64,000 nucleotides of DNA from Gyrodactylus bullatarudis (Eukaryota > Platyhelminthes > Monogenea > Gyrodactylidea > Gyrodactylidae), in assembly GCA_012064415.1 (NCBI GenBank), contig SSNU01000189.1, positions 21,506 through 85,505 on the forward strand. Reading direction: 5' to 3'. The notes beneath the pieces are model-generated. The model had not been told where the DNA came from. It did not search any database and worked only from the letters and a program-made list of their open reading frames with translations. Made by a program: the position numbers and the translations under genes. Positions 9,790 through 22,189 of this stretch are shown here, piece after piece (within the stretch, counting starts at the first letter, position 1; each line of letters begins with the position of its first letter).

Positions 9790-12155
9790 TTATTCCTTCT
9801 TGCAATCATGAAATTCATTATGATGAAAATCTTCCTGTTCACTCAGAAGAGAAAGCTCTCTGAAGAAGGGATTCAGTTTTTTATCTTTGCCCATATCAAT
9901 CGAGTCTTTCTCGTAAATCTCCAGGATTTGACTAAGATTTGACCTGGGGAAATTTATCCTTGGCATGAAACGGGACTTTCTCCGTTCATTTCGGACTGTG
10001 GACAGTTTCCTATTCATGTCAGGTGGCTTATCAGAATCCTCATCAATTATACAAATTTGAGTTCTGGCATCCTTGTAGATTTCTCGATCATGCGCTATCG
10101 AGGTGACGATGAAATCACAAATTTGCTTTGCAAATCCAAACAATGCCAGGCCAGAACCCAAATTCATTGAGAATGTTAACAAATCGAATTTGCCACCTTT
10201 TCCGTACACTGTTATGAAAAATTGGATACCATAAGCCTTGATGAGATTGCGCTGGTTGACCCTCTTATAACGATAATGCTGGCTATATCGAAAGTTCCAA
10301 CCCTTGCCAATATCAGACTCATAGTCGTCAAGCTGTCGAAAGGAATACTTTGGCATGCAATACTCGTCATTAAAGTCAAGATCACAATTCCACTCGATTA
10401 TAATCAGGACTAAGCCACCTGAATTGTACAAGTCATTTTTATCGGCATTCGCATATCCGAGGATATCGTCGATTTTAAAGATTGGACAATATTGGTCTGT
10501 TTCATGATTAGGATCGTATCGACACTGACGTAAAAAGTCTTTATTCATCCAACTGAAGATATTACGCCTCTTTACCTGAAATTGTAAAAATTATATAACA
10601 TAGTTACTTGTGAGTATATACATATTTAATCATATGAATTGAATTAATAGAATAAATTAAACATAAACACGATGACAATTATATATATGATAAGTTATCA
10701 TTGATAACTTTTCAAATATTTCACGCCAAAATAAAATTTTCACTCAGTTTTGGAACCGACGGAAATTTATAAAATAATCGTAAATTAAAGGTGTTACTAA
10801 GATGCAGGTTGGTTTAACTTTAAACTTTAAACTTGAAAAGTTTTTTAATCCAAAAAATCTACATACAAAGAAAAATCAATTTTTTCATAGAATAATAACA
10901 AAATTTGGCTTAAAATTTATGATTTGTTGACATAAATTATTTGATTGAATTTTTCACATTTTCTTAAATCATTTCAATATATAAGCATTGAGAGAATTGT
11001 TGGGTTGAAATTCAAGAAAAATTCACTTCTTTAGAGTCTTGATAACTGTTGCAGAGAAGAAGAAAAACTGGATAAAGACAGCTCTGAATCATTCATTGCT
11101 AGGATGTTTAAAATATTCAAAGATTTTCTAGTTTTGTATTCAGTATCAAAATCATCGTGAAAACTTTTCAAGTCTTTCAAACTCCAATCAAGTAGATCAT
11201 TTTGAATCTTATTAGCAATCGCACAGTCACACATCTCGAGACACTTTTCAATTTCAAGAATTTAGTTTGGTAGGTCTAATTAGACTTAGATTGGAACTTT
11301 GAGTTGATAACCTAAAATATATGCATCTTGTATTATAAATTATTAAGAAATGGTCATTATCAACTTGATGATAACAGTAAAATTTTCGAGGTCCAGCAAC
11401 TTCAGAATATCAGAAATAAGGCAGCTAATTTTTGTGTAAACCACGAATTCCCTTCTTCATAACCACCAATTTTACACAAGAACCAAACACTGTTTTTAAG
11501 CTCAGATTTCTCATCGGCGTGTTCATATTTGCTATTTACTCACTTTATACATGGGAAATTCGATGCTATTTTTCAGCATCATGGTGAAATTAGGAGCTGA
11601 TTGTAGAAGATAATCTTTTGCCTTAATGTCATGTTCGGTTGGACACCAGCCATAGATTTCGCAAACGTTTGTATTATTATCACGAAAAGATTGAACACAT
11701 TTTCCAGATCTAACTCCACTGCCCATATCGACAAACGTACCTGAAGTACAATCAGCATCAACATTGCAGCGAGCCGAAGGAGCCGACAAAGATTCTGGAC
11801 AAAACCCTAATTCTTGCATGGGAGTTATAACAAGATTGGTCATGACAAAAATGGCATCTTTCTGTTGAGGTGGGGTAACATAGTCGGCAGCATCCCAGAC
11901 TTTCTCACCGATTTCTTTGATTGTTGTATTTGCAAATGCAACACCTTTCAGTTTGGCTGTTACTCCGCTAACCGCTTGATCAGCTAACTGATAACCTTTA
12001 TCCTTGATCATGACCCAGAATAGGACATATACAATGACACCGAATTGAAATGCACGATTGAATATTCCGATCTTCTTCGATGGTATACGAACCAATTTGA
12101 GAGTTTCATACTCTGTGAAATTGCGCATAAACTCTAAACTCTTTTCACCAAACAT
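9790..12155 (-). CDS. P2X-type ATP-gated cation channel subunit
   Basis: Two exons: 12155-11544 (ATG start, donor GTGAGT) and 10575-9790 (acceptor TTTCAG), phase 0, giving 464 residues, normal for P2X. It would be a plasma-membrane trimer opened by extracellular ATP. The N-terminus has the TxK site (YETLKLVRI), then TM1 (FGVIVYVLFWVMI). The ectodomain shows VWDAADYV, FVMTNLVITP, the cysteine-rich head (CNVDADCTSGT, GKCV, CEIYGWCP), KNSIEFP at the exon junction, and the ligand-site motif NFRYS after IGKGW. Near the C-terminus are IKAYGIQFFITVYGKGGKFD and TM2 (NLGSGLALFGFAKQICDFIV). The usual YxxxK after TM2 reads YKDAR, a conservative change. The roughly 140-residue cytoplasmic tail is rich in charged residues and matches nothing I know. 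Upstream lies a CCATTGG box near 12230. The intron is 968 nt. Confidence 0.95.
11031..11234 (-). CDS. Small coding-like ORF inside the P2X intron
   Basis: A 67-codon ATG ORF lies between the two P2X exons on the same strand. The composition looks protein-like (WSLKDLKSFHDDFDTEYKTRK, ending in a Ser-rich SLSSFSSSLQQ). The P2X exons join perfectly without it, so it is not needed for the channel. It could be an alternative exon with its own stop, a nested small gene or chance. No domain is recognised. Confidence 0.25.
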   Translation of the reverse strand: MCDCAIANKIQNDLLDWSLKDLKSFHDDFDTEYKTRKSLNILNILAMNDSELSLSSFSSSLQQLSRL

Positions 12156-12829
12156 TATATTTTCTTTAGGAAATTAACTAATGTATTGTGTGAGCTAACC
12201 TTAAATAAAAATTTCCTAATTAGTTTTTAAACCAATGGAAAAAGATGTGAAAAATATTCACATAATTTTATTTTTGATTATTCACTTTTTAATTTGAGCA
12301 TAAAGTATCTCAAATTTAGATTCATGAAAATGTTCACTTTATCAATATTCTGTAATTTAGATTGATAGATAATTTCATCAACAACAAAGAATGCAATTTT
12401 AAGTTATCAATTGTGAATAATCATTGACCAATCAGGATGCTTGAAATTATTCAAATTTTTAGTTATTTCAAGAGACGATATATCAGCGGAATCAAAAGCT
12501 TTTTCCTCGGATCTTTTCCAAAAGTGAGAAGATCATAGTTTTTGGTGGTTTTTTGCCTTGTCTCAATATTATAATATATAATTATTATAATTATATTTGA
12601 AAATTTGCCATACCATACCCCTAATGCACTAATCAAGATACTGACGAACAGAAAATTTCTTCAAGGCCCTAAAGGTTTTTTAAAAATAAAGAATAATTGG
12701 AATACAAGATGAGATGTGATACCAGGTTTTACACACAAAGCATAATCGTCAACGTGAATAAGGAAGGCAAACAAAGGCAACAGCTAATAGGCACCATTAG
12801 ATGAAAATTATTCAGTTCTAAAATTGCAT
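12156..12829. other. P2X upstream region
   Basis: Intergenic AT-rich sequence. The P2X promoter is expected in the first 100-200 bp (CCATTGG near 12230). No other gene is seen. Confidence 0.4.
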
Positions 12830-12975
12830 TTTATTATTATTTTCTTTGACTTTACTATTTCTTTTATGATTTGTAAAATATTATCTTGAATGAATTCTTA
12901 ACTTATATCATTTTTGAAGAATTACCACTGATGATGCTTCAAGAAATGTACATTTGGTTTTAATATATCTTTTTT
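12830..12975 (+). repeat. Dispersed repeat R2, copy 1
   Basis: Contains GAAGAATTACCACTGATGATGCTTC and TTGGTTTTAATATAT-like blocks. The same sequence occurs inverted at 19925-20130 and again, more diverged, at 36840-37095. The longer copies also share a segment with AAAACTCTTCAATAAATAGC. Non-coding; probably a MITE or SINE-like repeat. Confidence 0.6.
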
Positions 12976-13394
12976 CAATTTTCTAAATTATGAATATAAG
13001 TGGATTTTTCTTGGATCGAATATTTTTCAGTAAAAATTTCTCTCACTTGACACGTCTAAATATTCTTAAACGATTTTGAATCTTTAGAAAGAAACAGTGG
13101 ATAAATAAGATTTATTTCACTGACACAAGATTAAGAATGTGTATAGTAAAAATATTTGAGCTTTTATTATGAAGAAAATGGAAGGTTTTCATTCATGTCA
13201 ATCCAAAATCTGTGTTGTATATCATTTGAAAAGATTTCCTCTTATTTTTTATGTGGAAAGATATTATTAATTTAAAAGATGATATATAAATTGATAGAGT
13301 AATAAATACAAAAGACCTTTTGAAATTAATTTTTATTATTTGTTACTCAGATTGAATGATAAAAGTTGAAATCAGAAAATAAAAAAGGACCTTT

Positions 13395-15404
13395 TTAACC
13401 CTAGAATGTAATGACGAAAAAATCGCATAAATGATATCTCGGGTATAAGAATAACTGAACCAACATATTTATTCAATTAAAATTAATATATTTTTATAGG
13501 CAATTATCACAAACGATTGTATAGTGTTCTTTGCAGGGGAAATTGCTGCATTTTGCACATTCCCTGTAACCTTTTCTGTCCTTCTCTTTTGGACAGTATG
13601 GGCATCTGCGTTTCTTTGCTAGTAACTTTGGTCTTTTTGGAGTTGATGCTGACACTGGCTCTTCATATTCTCTCTTACGAGGAATTCTTTTCAGGAGTTT
13701 GCCACATAGCTCTTTCAGAAATCTTCGGCGAGCACTTTTTGGTTTTTCGCCAAGAAATATTGGATTTTTCAAGCAATATAAAACATAAGAATTATATGCA
13801 GCAATATCTATGATATTCCAGAATAAAGCCATAGGCCAACGTCTAGTGCCTCTTTTACTTGAATAGTTTCTAATAACTTGATCTAAAGTATCCACTCCAC
13901 CTTTAGTAGAATTATAATACTGGATGATTTCTGGTTTAGAGCCACTGTCATCAACAGTTTCATGTAAGGAAGAAAGTAATACGACAGGCTTATTCTTCTT
14001 CTGTCCGTATCTGAGAACTGATGTTTCTTCATTATGCAAATATTGAATATCTCCTTGATTTATTTTATCTGAACAAAATTCTTTTGGAAGAAACCTTCTA
14101 GACTTTCTACAGGTACCAACAAGAGAAGTACTGTTTATTGATAAGTTCCATCGATGTGAAGAAGATGTCACATATGACAGTACGCCCTTTTCTAATGAAC
14201 GGATGAACTAGTTCCTTTACAACTCGCATGCCTTGGTTTTGTTCTGCAGTGTTACCTTCTTTACCTATGTACACTTGGGCATTCAGTATATAAGCATTTT
14301 TGGCATCACAAGCTGCCCATAGTTTTATGCCGTATCTTCCTGGTTTAGAAGGAATAAACATTCTGAAGGGACACCTACCTCGAAATGACACTAGTTGTTC
14401 ATCGATAGTGATTTGATCTGATGGTTCGTAGGCAGTTTGGCAATTTAGAACAAAATTTTGAAACATAGACCGTATTGGTGCGAGTTTATCACGAGTGGAT
14501 CCTTGTAGCCTTTCAACTTTATTGTCAAATCGAAGAAATCTTTTTATGATGTTGTATCTGGAATACGACATATAATCTTCAACAGGGATTGGTCCGTATC
14601 TATCAATCCATAATTCTTTCAAATCCATATTTTTTTGATGACATACTCCGAAATAAAGACTTATTGCTATCCAATTTATTATCTCCTGGGTAGAAATTTT
14701 CGAAAGTTTTGAATTCACATAGTCCATGTAACTGTTACTATATTTTTCAATATCAGAGATCATTTTCTCGTTTATGAAATGAAAGAAATACTCGTCAGAA
14801 TCAACCAATTTTGCACATTCGTTTTTCAGACCTGGAGTGGAGCGAAAAATATTTCTTAGAGGAGTTCTACAAACAATTTTTCTCTGAGTAGTGTAGTTAT
14901 AAGTTCCACATTTGGACTGCAGACTGGATTCGGTATCTTCATCTTTGTTTTCATCTGAAGAATAATCTAGATCGCTGATGATTTGATCTTCAACATCAGA
15001 TTCTGACAAATCTGAATCACTAAAAATGTCTTCAACCAACACTCTGGGACCACGTAAAATATCGTCTTGATTCGACATAGTGTTTAGTAATAATGAAGTA
15101 AGAATGGATATAACGTAACAAAAAGGCTTGTACAGCTAAAATCCTAAAAAATTCAGCTAAATTCTACGTATGTTTATTTGGTTTATTTTTAACCCCTAGA
15201 TACCATATGTGCGATTTTCTCTTTCATCTTTCATAAAATGAACACAAAAAACAAATCTAGAGAGGGATTGAAAATTTTTTATTCACAAAAGGCTTGCTTG
15301 AGATTATGTGAAAGTTGAAGGTTGAGAGACAATAAATAAAAATAATGTTGAAGTTTTATTTTAGCTTGGGTCAAAAATAACCCAAGATTCCATTCTAGGG
15401 TTAA
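13395..15404. mobile_element. Complete piggyBac element with TTAA target duplications
   Basis: TTAA at 13395-13398 is followed by CCCTAGAATG, and CATTCTAGGG ends at 15400 before TTAA at 15401-15404. This gives 10-bp perfect terminal inverted repeats and the family's exact TTAA duplication around a 2,002-bp element. A subterminal palindrome (CTTGGGTCAAAAATAACCCAAG, 15366-15386) lies near the right end. The interior is one transposase reading frame on the minus strand. Confidence 0.93.
13494..15078 (-). pseudogene. piggyBac transposase with one frameshift
   Basis: The N-terminal part (15078-14107, 323 codons) and C-terminal part (14171-13494) overlap in different frames, so one frameshift near 14110-14160 splits the protein. 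In order: an acidic N-terminus (DSDLSESDVED); the DDE core with the first Asp in ITIDEQLVSFRGRCPFR and the second in VICDIFFTS (usually CDNFF); the break just before SLVGTCRKSRRFLP; the third Asp in GGVDTLDQ; and a C-terminal cysteine-rich finger (CPYCPKE...CAKC...CKEH...CDNC). Everything else is uninterrupted, so the copy died recently or the shift is a sequence error. piggyBac enzymes cut and paste at TTAA, and intact TTAA ends flank this one. Confidence 0.92.
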
Positions 15405-16037
15405 AAGACTAAATAATCACCCCCAACCCCTTATTTCTTCTCTGTGCTTTTTGTTAATCAGAATGAAGAATTTTCATTTTAGATTGAAAAATGTTGAAAT
15501 CAGAATTTCTAATTTGCAACTTTTGTAACTAATCGATGGAGAGTGAGTTCTCTCAAATATACACAAACTGTTGAAATATTATTTCATTATCGCTAGCAAA
15601 TGTAAAATTTTGAATATTAAACTCACATGAGTAATCCACCAGATCAATAAAATTATCAAGCATGTTAAAAAAAAAATATTTTTTCATTCAACTTCAGTTG
15701 AGGCTAGTCCATGTTTATTGAGTAGTTTATCTTATCAACTAAACTAAACTATCACAAGACCTGAAACAATTTACTTGATAATTCAAATTTTAACATAGTT
15801 TTTTTCTATAATTTTTCATTTCATAGCTTAGATTAATTAATTAAATTGATTTTCTTGAATAACGCAACTCGCAAGAGCGGGTTTGATTCAAAAAACCCAT
15901 GAAATAATAAAAAACTTACACACACAAAGTTCTAAAATGAGTTAATATACATATTTTCAGATGAACAGGTGACAATAATCTTGAGGAGATCAATAATTTG
16001 AAGAAAAACATTTTAAATCGATAAATTCCAAGCTTAC
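15405..16037. other. No gene seen
   Basis: AT-rich sequence right of the piggyBac element. It may be intron of the gene whose first exon is at 16138-16038; no second exon is recognised. Confidence 0.35.
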
Positions 16038-16138
16038 CTGATAAAAATGTAGCGATTGCTTCGAATTGTTAAGGCTACCTCGATTACAAGATTTACTTCT
16101 TTCTTTGTGTCAAAATCTTTTAACTTTTCTGATGCCAT
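16038..16138 (-). CDS. Orphan first coding exon
   Basis: On the minus strand an ATG (16138) opens 33 codons of protein-like sequence, starting MASEKLKDFDTKKEVNL and ending at a GTAAGC donor in phase 2 (SNRYIFI). I do not recognise it. The downstream exon may lie beyond the piggyBac element or be too short to see. It could also be a chance ORF with a chance donor. Confidence 0.35.
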
Positions 16139-17146
16139 AACTGAGACTAGGCAAAAAATTAATTTGATATTGCTGAGTTTAATTTATTTTAGAATGATTG
16201 TAGAATCAATGTTTGTAAAAGTAACAATTTAAATTAGATAGCCATTTACATGTATATTTTTTGTATACATTTTATTTGCTCAACCAAGAGTGATCATAGA
16301 TGATCACCTGTTTTTGAATTTGATTTTGATATATTTTCGACAATTAGTCATTGACAAGAGTAATCATAATAATAACAAAAGAAATCAAATCAAAAATGAA
16401 TTTTTTATCATTAACGGAAGTAAATAATTTTATTGGTGTGCACATGATAAATTATCATTTATAATAAAAACAATGATTTCTCTGGTTTCAAGTTGTCTCA
16501 CTGGAACCTAATTTTGGAAAATATTTTTGCCCACACATGTAAAATCTATTATTTTTATTAAATCACATTTCTCTGATTTCAAATTTGCGTAATCATGAGA
16601 ATAAAAGAATTATACTGGTTGACAAATCTGTTCAATTTGAAGTACAATAAACTGAGATTTTATCATACCATGAATCCTTTTATAAAATAGGGTTAAATTA
16701 GAGAACAGTTGCCCCCTCTTATTTCTCTCCAAGTTCATTTTGAATCGTATTGGTCTTTTTATTATCGATGACATTTAAACTAAAATAGGCCTAGTTTTAA
16801 ACATCATGGTTTTGGAAAGTAATTGGTAAAAGATTTTTTATTTTCCCTGAGTTCAATCGGAAAAGACTATCAGAGTTCCTTTGCAAAATTTAAAATTGAA
16901 TTTCAAATTAGCAACTGAGGTTATACGAGAATTGAAATATACGGTTAAACAGGTGCTTGAATTCTTTTCGAGAGCTTAAAGATTTTTGAGTAAGGATTCA
17001 ATTCAAAATAGCATGTAAATTAAATAAAAGCATGAAATTTTTTTTCATATTTTTAAATCTGCCAAAACGTTCCCTTTGATGCATAACCATCAAATCTGTA
17101 AACTAAATTTTTCTTGGAAACAACGAAAAATATGGAAAATTAAATC

Positions 17147-17152
17147 TTTATT
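17147..17152 (-). terminator. Poly(A) signal of profilin
   Basis: AATAAA on the minus strand 40 nt after the profilin stop codon, so the 3' UTR is very short. Confidence 0.65.
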
Positions 17153-17191
17153 CATAAAATCAAGGTTATTGTATCTATATATCAGGCATTT

Positions 17192-17612
17192 TCAAGAGTT
17201 ATTTTCCTTGAGATATACGCCAATTTTGGCAATTGCATTATAAGCAGCTTGAAGTGCACTCTGGGTAACTTTATTTTCTTCGAAGGTACTTCCACAAATA
17301 AGAATGACTGTACCCGTTATGAAAGTAACCAAGACGTGGGTTGACGATTTACCTTTTAAACCGTTCTCATCAACTTGTACAACGATAATCTTTTTACCAT
17401 TGACAGTAACCACAACATCAGTGCCCTTAGATTTCTGGCAAATAGCACTGAATTCTCCAGCTTGAATCTGTTAAATTTTGTCAACTAATTCAACTTACAG
17501 GGCACTTGTCACTTTTAGCTAGGACTGAAAAGTTATTTTTGTCACAAATTGCTCCCCATGGTTCACCTTCGAGACCGGAGGTTAAGTTTGGAATATATCC
17601 ATCCCAAGACAT
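17192..17612 (-). CDS. Profilin
   Basis: Profilin binds G-actin, poly-proline and phosphoinositides in the cytoplasm and feeds actin to growing filaments. Exon 1 (17612-17499) encodes MSWDGYIPNL, then GAICDKNNFSVLA; exon 2 (17467-17192) starts IQAGEFSAIC and ends in the C-terminal helix (SALQAAYNAIAKIGVYL). Total 129 residues, the usual size. The N-terminal W and Y and the C-terminal helix form the poly-proline groove. The intron is only 31 nt, with consensus GTAAGT and TTTAACAG ends and phase 0. A TATATATAA stretch lies about 45 nt upstream of the ATG. No paralogue is seen in the window. Confidence 0.95.
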
Positions 17613-17669
17613 GATTGAAATTTAATGATTTTCAGAGGAAGAATTTAAATTTATATATAATAGTTGGAT

Positions 17670-19920
17670 TGAAAATTTAAAACAAAATGCCTATAGTTTA
17701 TTTAAAATAGTTTTAAAATCACATCATTTTGAAATTTGAAAACAAAAAAACAATAATATATTGTCTGGTTACTTGTAAGTACATACACAATATATATATA
17801 GATATGCTTTAACAGTTTTTTTTTGAATTATTTTCAAACCAATCTATGCAAACTTAGAACGTAAAACTTTAGATGTGAATACTTGCTTATCATATATATC
17901 CCTTTAATTTAAATCAGTAACCTGAATATGATTTGATCTTTCATTTCGTCTGGAACTGAATCGTGGTTAGCTTGGTCTAGGGTTCATGGTCATCTGGAAG
18001 AGTAAATTATTTGGTCCTTTCATTTCTTATTAAATTTGTACCAGAGTATCTTATCGGTAATATCTTGAATTCATTTTCGGATAAACAATACCCAATTTGA
18101 ACGAATTATTATCACGTTCAAAAAGGTTACTGGAGTATTTTGCACTATTCCCACGGAAATCAAGGATTTTGTTATAAAGTACTTTTAAAAGTTTGTAAAA
18201 TTGAACCTTAATTCAGTTAAAATATTATTTCTTCACAGTTTTTCCCAATTTCTGGTTATTCATATTTTACTTTGGCTGTATCTTAAGATTCAAATCTTGT
18301 AGATCATTGTGTTTAATCCTCTCATTCAATTTGCAATCTTTGTTAGATTCTAATTTCAAAATTGAGAATAAGTAATGTTACGTAAAAGCTTCGGGAAATC
18401 CCTGTAGAGATTATTTCTACCAATTTACAGAAATCGATCATTTTAAGCAGGAAGGCTTTTCTGAAATTTTAACTTCGTTTTAGCTTATCAGAAATGATGT
18501 TTAAATAGTCACCAAAACAAGAAAAATATCAAACATTAATTAACCTAATAAAATAACATCATGAAAAATTATATTAGATCCATTAAAATTTTTAAAAATC
18601 ATTTTAAAATTAAAATAATAAGATCTTCCATTCGGTATATTCATAAAAGAAATCGGATAGTGAATAAGAAAGATATCTACATGAAAATGCAAGTGGTAAT
18701 TTTGTGAAAATTTCAACCATTTAAAGTCCGTTGATAGAGTCAACATTTATAAAATTAATGGAAGATCTCTGATTGGAAATTCTACTTGATACAGAGTGAT
18801 GATATAGTGATCTATACAACTGAAAAAGGGGGCTCCCTAATAATTTGTACGTGGGAAGGAATTCAAATTTGTAAAAAGTAAACAAACTTTTATTGAGACA
18901 CAGAGTAAGTCTTATTTTTTATTATCGCACATTCAACAATTGGCGACTTTCCAAGTTCAGCACAGGAAGAAAGAATAGCGTAGATAGTAAAATTTGAATT
19001 TTATGCATTTTTTTTATTTCAAATACAAAGAATGAGGGAATTGTATGGGGTGGTGTAATGGTAGAAAAAAAAAAGAAAATCATGATCGAATTTGCTACTT
19101 TTTTCTCTTTTCATTATTATTATTTTACGAGTTCGATTTTCTAACAGGTTCTTAGTGTACTTCCGCTCAAAAGACTAAATTATCCTACAGAGGCGATAAT
19201 AAACAGAGTTATCTTGATTAATAAATGAATGGATTTTTACACTTTCTTCTACTTTATTATAATTGAAAACTCAAAACAATTTGCATTTACAATTTTACTG
19301 TTTGTCATAAGATCAGTTTTTGCCAGAATCTCGAGATACAGCTATGTTCACTCTGATATAATTTCTTTTTTCAGTAAAGTTAATCTGATCAAAAATCGCC
19401 CTGGTGGCATAGTGATATCTCTCTTGCTTCTCATTCTCGACTTTATAAGATAAATTTTTGATTACTAATCAGTGATTACTCAAGAGAGATCCCTATTTTT
19501 ACAGTTTTCTGAATCTGATCAAGATCAAAGATACTATTGATGATATAGTAAATTTTCACATTGAACCGATCAAATCAAAGCAGTGGAAAATTTTTTTGAT
19601 GAAATCAAAGCCACTTAATGATATTTGTTGATTTTGATTATCATTTTTCAGCTGAAATATTTTTTATTTTCCAAAGTATTTTAAACTGTTTCTATGGTTT
19701 TGTTTGTATCAAACTTGAATAACTAAAGAAATGGAGAGAGGGGCTTGTAGTATTCTTTTGTAATTTGATAAGACATTTTCTTTACCTCTATTATTTCTGA
19801 CACTTTGACACGAGCCATTTTCAAGTAACCAACGGATCAAATTACTCTACTCTAGATGGTGAAGAAAATACTTAGGTGGCATTTCTTTTTGAGATAGTTT
19901 TTTTAAGAAAATTGGAAGAA
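17670..19920. other. Intergenic, no gene seen
   Basis: More than 2 kb of AT-rich sequence with only short chance ORFs on both strands. No RNA gene, repeat pair or coding block could be supported. Confidence 0.45.
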
Positions 19921-19924
19921 AATA

Positions 19925-20130
19925 TATTAAAACCAAATTTACATATCTTGAAGCATCATCAGTGGTAATTCTTCAAAAATGATACAAATCATGAAAGAAA
20001 TAGTAAAAGTCAAAGAAAATAAGAAAAAAATGTAATCTGAAAAAAACACCAAAACTCTTCAATAAATAGCAACAGTGGAGAGAAAAGTGAAAAAGCTCAC
20101 ATTGGCCAAGGTAGTTGAAGATTATAGGAA
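19925..20130 (-). repeat. Dispersed repeat R2, copy 2 (inverted)
   Basis: Inverted relative to 12830-12975: GAAGCATCATCAGTGGTAATTC and CAAAGAAAATAAG blocks. It extends further, through ACACCAAAACTCTTCAATAAATAGC and AAAGCTCAC, into sequence shared with 36840-37095. Confidence 0.6.
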
Positions 20131-20282
20131 TAGATTTTTCGAACACAGATTAGGTTTTAGGTCAGGGTGTAGAAAAAATAAACCTTGATTGAGCACGTTC
20201 AATCTCTAGAGACTTTCAATAGTTAACATTGGAATCTAAAATTGATTTTTTATACAATTGACCCTATATTATCAATTTAAAC

Positions 20283-21144
20283 ATGTTATTCCTATTCAAT
20301 AGATTACAATATATTGAATTTAATTCAGTAGTCTTGAACCGATTAACTCTGGCTTTCCTCAAGGTTCCACTATCGGCCTTCTTCTCTTCAGTATTTGTCT
20401 TATATTCAGCTTATATTCAGCTCCTTGAGGGTACTGAGGGTACCCTATTTAAGTTTGCTCAAGATTTAAAATTCGTCTTCAAGATGAAAAATTCCCTTGG
20501 TATCATTAAAATCAACCACAACTTCTCGTTGCTTAAAGATTCACTTGAGTCCATGGGGCTTGATATTAATAGAGATAAAAGCAAAATAATGCTCCCATTG
20601 GGACTCCCTACAACTCTCCTTGAATTGCTTTTACTTCCTTGAGAAATTACTCCACTTCTGATCTAGGTTTCGGTATAAATCACAAACTTATAATTAAATC
20701 CATACTCAAATCTATCCAAAATTAATTCTACGATTTTTGATATCCTTCTCAAAATCAGTAATCCTGAGAATTAAGGCGTATAAGTCATTAGTCCTCACAC
20801 ACTTAGATCATGTTTCTTCCTTTCTTACAAATTTGATTAATGAAAGAATCCAAAGTAGATTTCTATACTTACTTTTACCTGACTTGGATTCCTTGCATCT
20901 CGGCTTCCAGTCTAAATTCACTATTATTAAAAAGTTTACAGAAAATTCCATTAAAATCGAGCAAATTTATAGTTTAAAGAACATTTCTTTTCATAATGAT
21001 ACTCTACTTTCCACTTATAACATTCTTCATGAAAAGTATGACTTGTCTAATTGTGATAACCTTTATTCCATAAAAACTATTATGAAAAATGTAGGATCAA
21101 AAATTGATTACTCAAATACTCTTCTCTATCCTGATCTTCACTAG
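20283..21144 (+). pseudogene. Non-LTR retrotransposon RT fragment, copy 1
   Basis: Plus-strand frames give the palm region with FAQDLKFVF (the catalytic FADD has lost its first Asp), MKNSLGIIKINHNF, MGLDINRDKSK, then, after a frameshift, ILRIKAYKSLVLTHLDHVS and the C-terminal block ending KIDYSNTLLYPDLH. This is the reverse transcriptase and C-terminus of an ORF2-type protein of a Jockey/CR1-like family. It is one of at least eight copies between 20 and 30.4 kb. Stops, frameshifts and the lost Asp make it dead. Confidence 0.8.
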
Positions 21145-22019
21145 AAACCAGATTGATTAAAAATTTTCAAATACTTAAAATTGAGATTGTTTTCAAATTT
21201 AGAGCTTTATAAGATTCTAGTCGTAAATGAGTCAATTTTGAGAATTTTGAGAATTGAGAAAATGGCTGTATTGATCGAGGATCGTTTTAATTCGGACTTC
21301 CCAAAGATTCTTTTCAAAATACAGTTGAAATTTTATGAGAAATATTGACTTCTAGCTTTATTGATAAACAAAAAAAAGGTTTTCTCAGAAAATAAAACCA
21401 AATAAGCCAGCCAATCTGAGAGTTATTAATAAAACTTTATGCGGAAGCACCATATAAGAGGGTGACGGAGTTGAAGAGAACCTTTATATAGAAAAAAGAT
21501 AAATGAAACCTCTATTCTGCATGCGCTCTAAGGATTCCCTAATTAATTTCCCACACACAGATTAAGATGGACGAAAAAATATATATATATTAATATGAAA
21601 AAAGAGGGAAGCATATAGCCCACTGATGATGATGATCTGGTCTGCGTGTGAAATTAATGTGGCAATAAACACTGCGTTTATCTTCCTAATCATAACAAAT
21701 GAATTATCGTTCTATAGGAAACCTTGTACATTGGGTTTCATGAAAATTCTCAGAATGTATCATACAGTAGTAGAGGAAAGATACTTTTTTTAGGTCTTGT
21801 TTATGTAACCCCCTGTAATGACGAAGGGAGTCCTTGTCATATTAAACCGAGTTTGTCGGGTTATTTTCCACTTTTTGAAAATTTCGGCCACTTTTTTTTA
21901 TATTTTAATGCATCAGATGAGTTTATAGTTTTTACAAAAGTCTCAAGTTCTGGAAATTTCCTTCCGCCGATGAAAAAATTGAAAACCCAAAAGAAATTTT
22001 TTTTAAATTTTAATTCGCA

Positions 22020-22095
22020 TATTTTTGTTGATTTCAAGATGCAATAGGAACCAAACGTTATTCTTCAGAATCACCAATAGACGAAGGAACCAATA
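22020..22095 (+). repeat. Fragment shared with the 34-kb foldback
   Basis: GTTGATTTCAAG, AACCAAACGTTATTCTTCAG and CACCAATAGACGAAG match the arms at 34130-34200 and 34350-34440. Confidence 0.45.
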
Positions 22096-22189
22096 ATCAC
22101 TTTTCAATTTTTCGAAAAAACCGTCAATTTGAACTGAGATCAGATCATCCTCAAGCAGTAAAAAATGGTCAAAAAAGAAGACTTTCACA

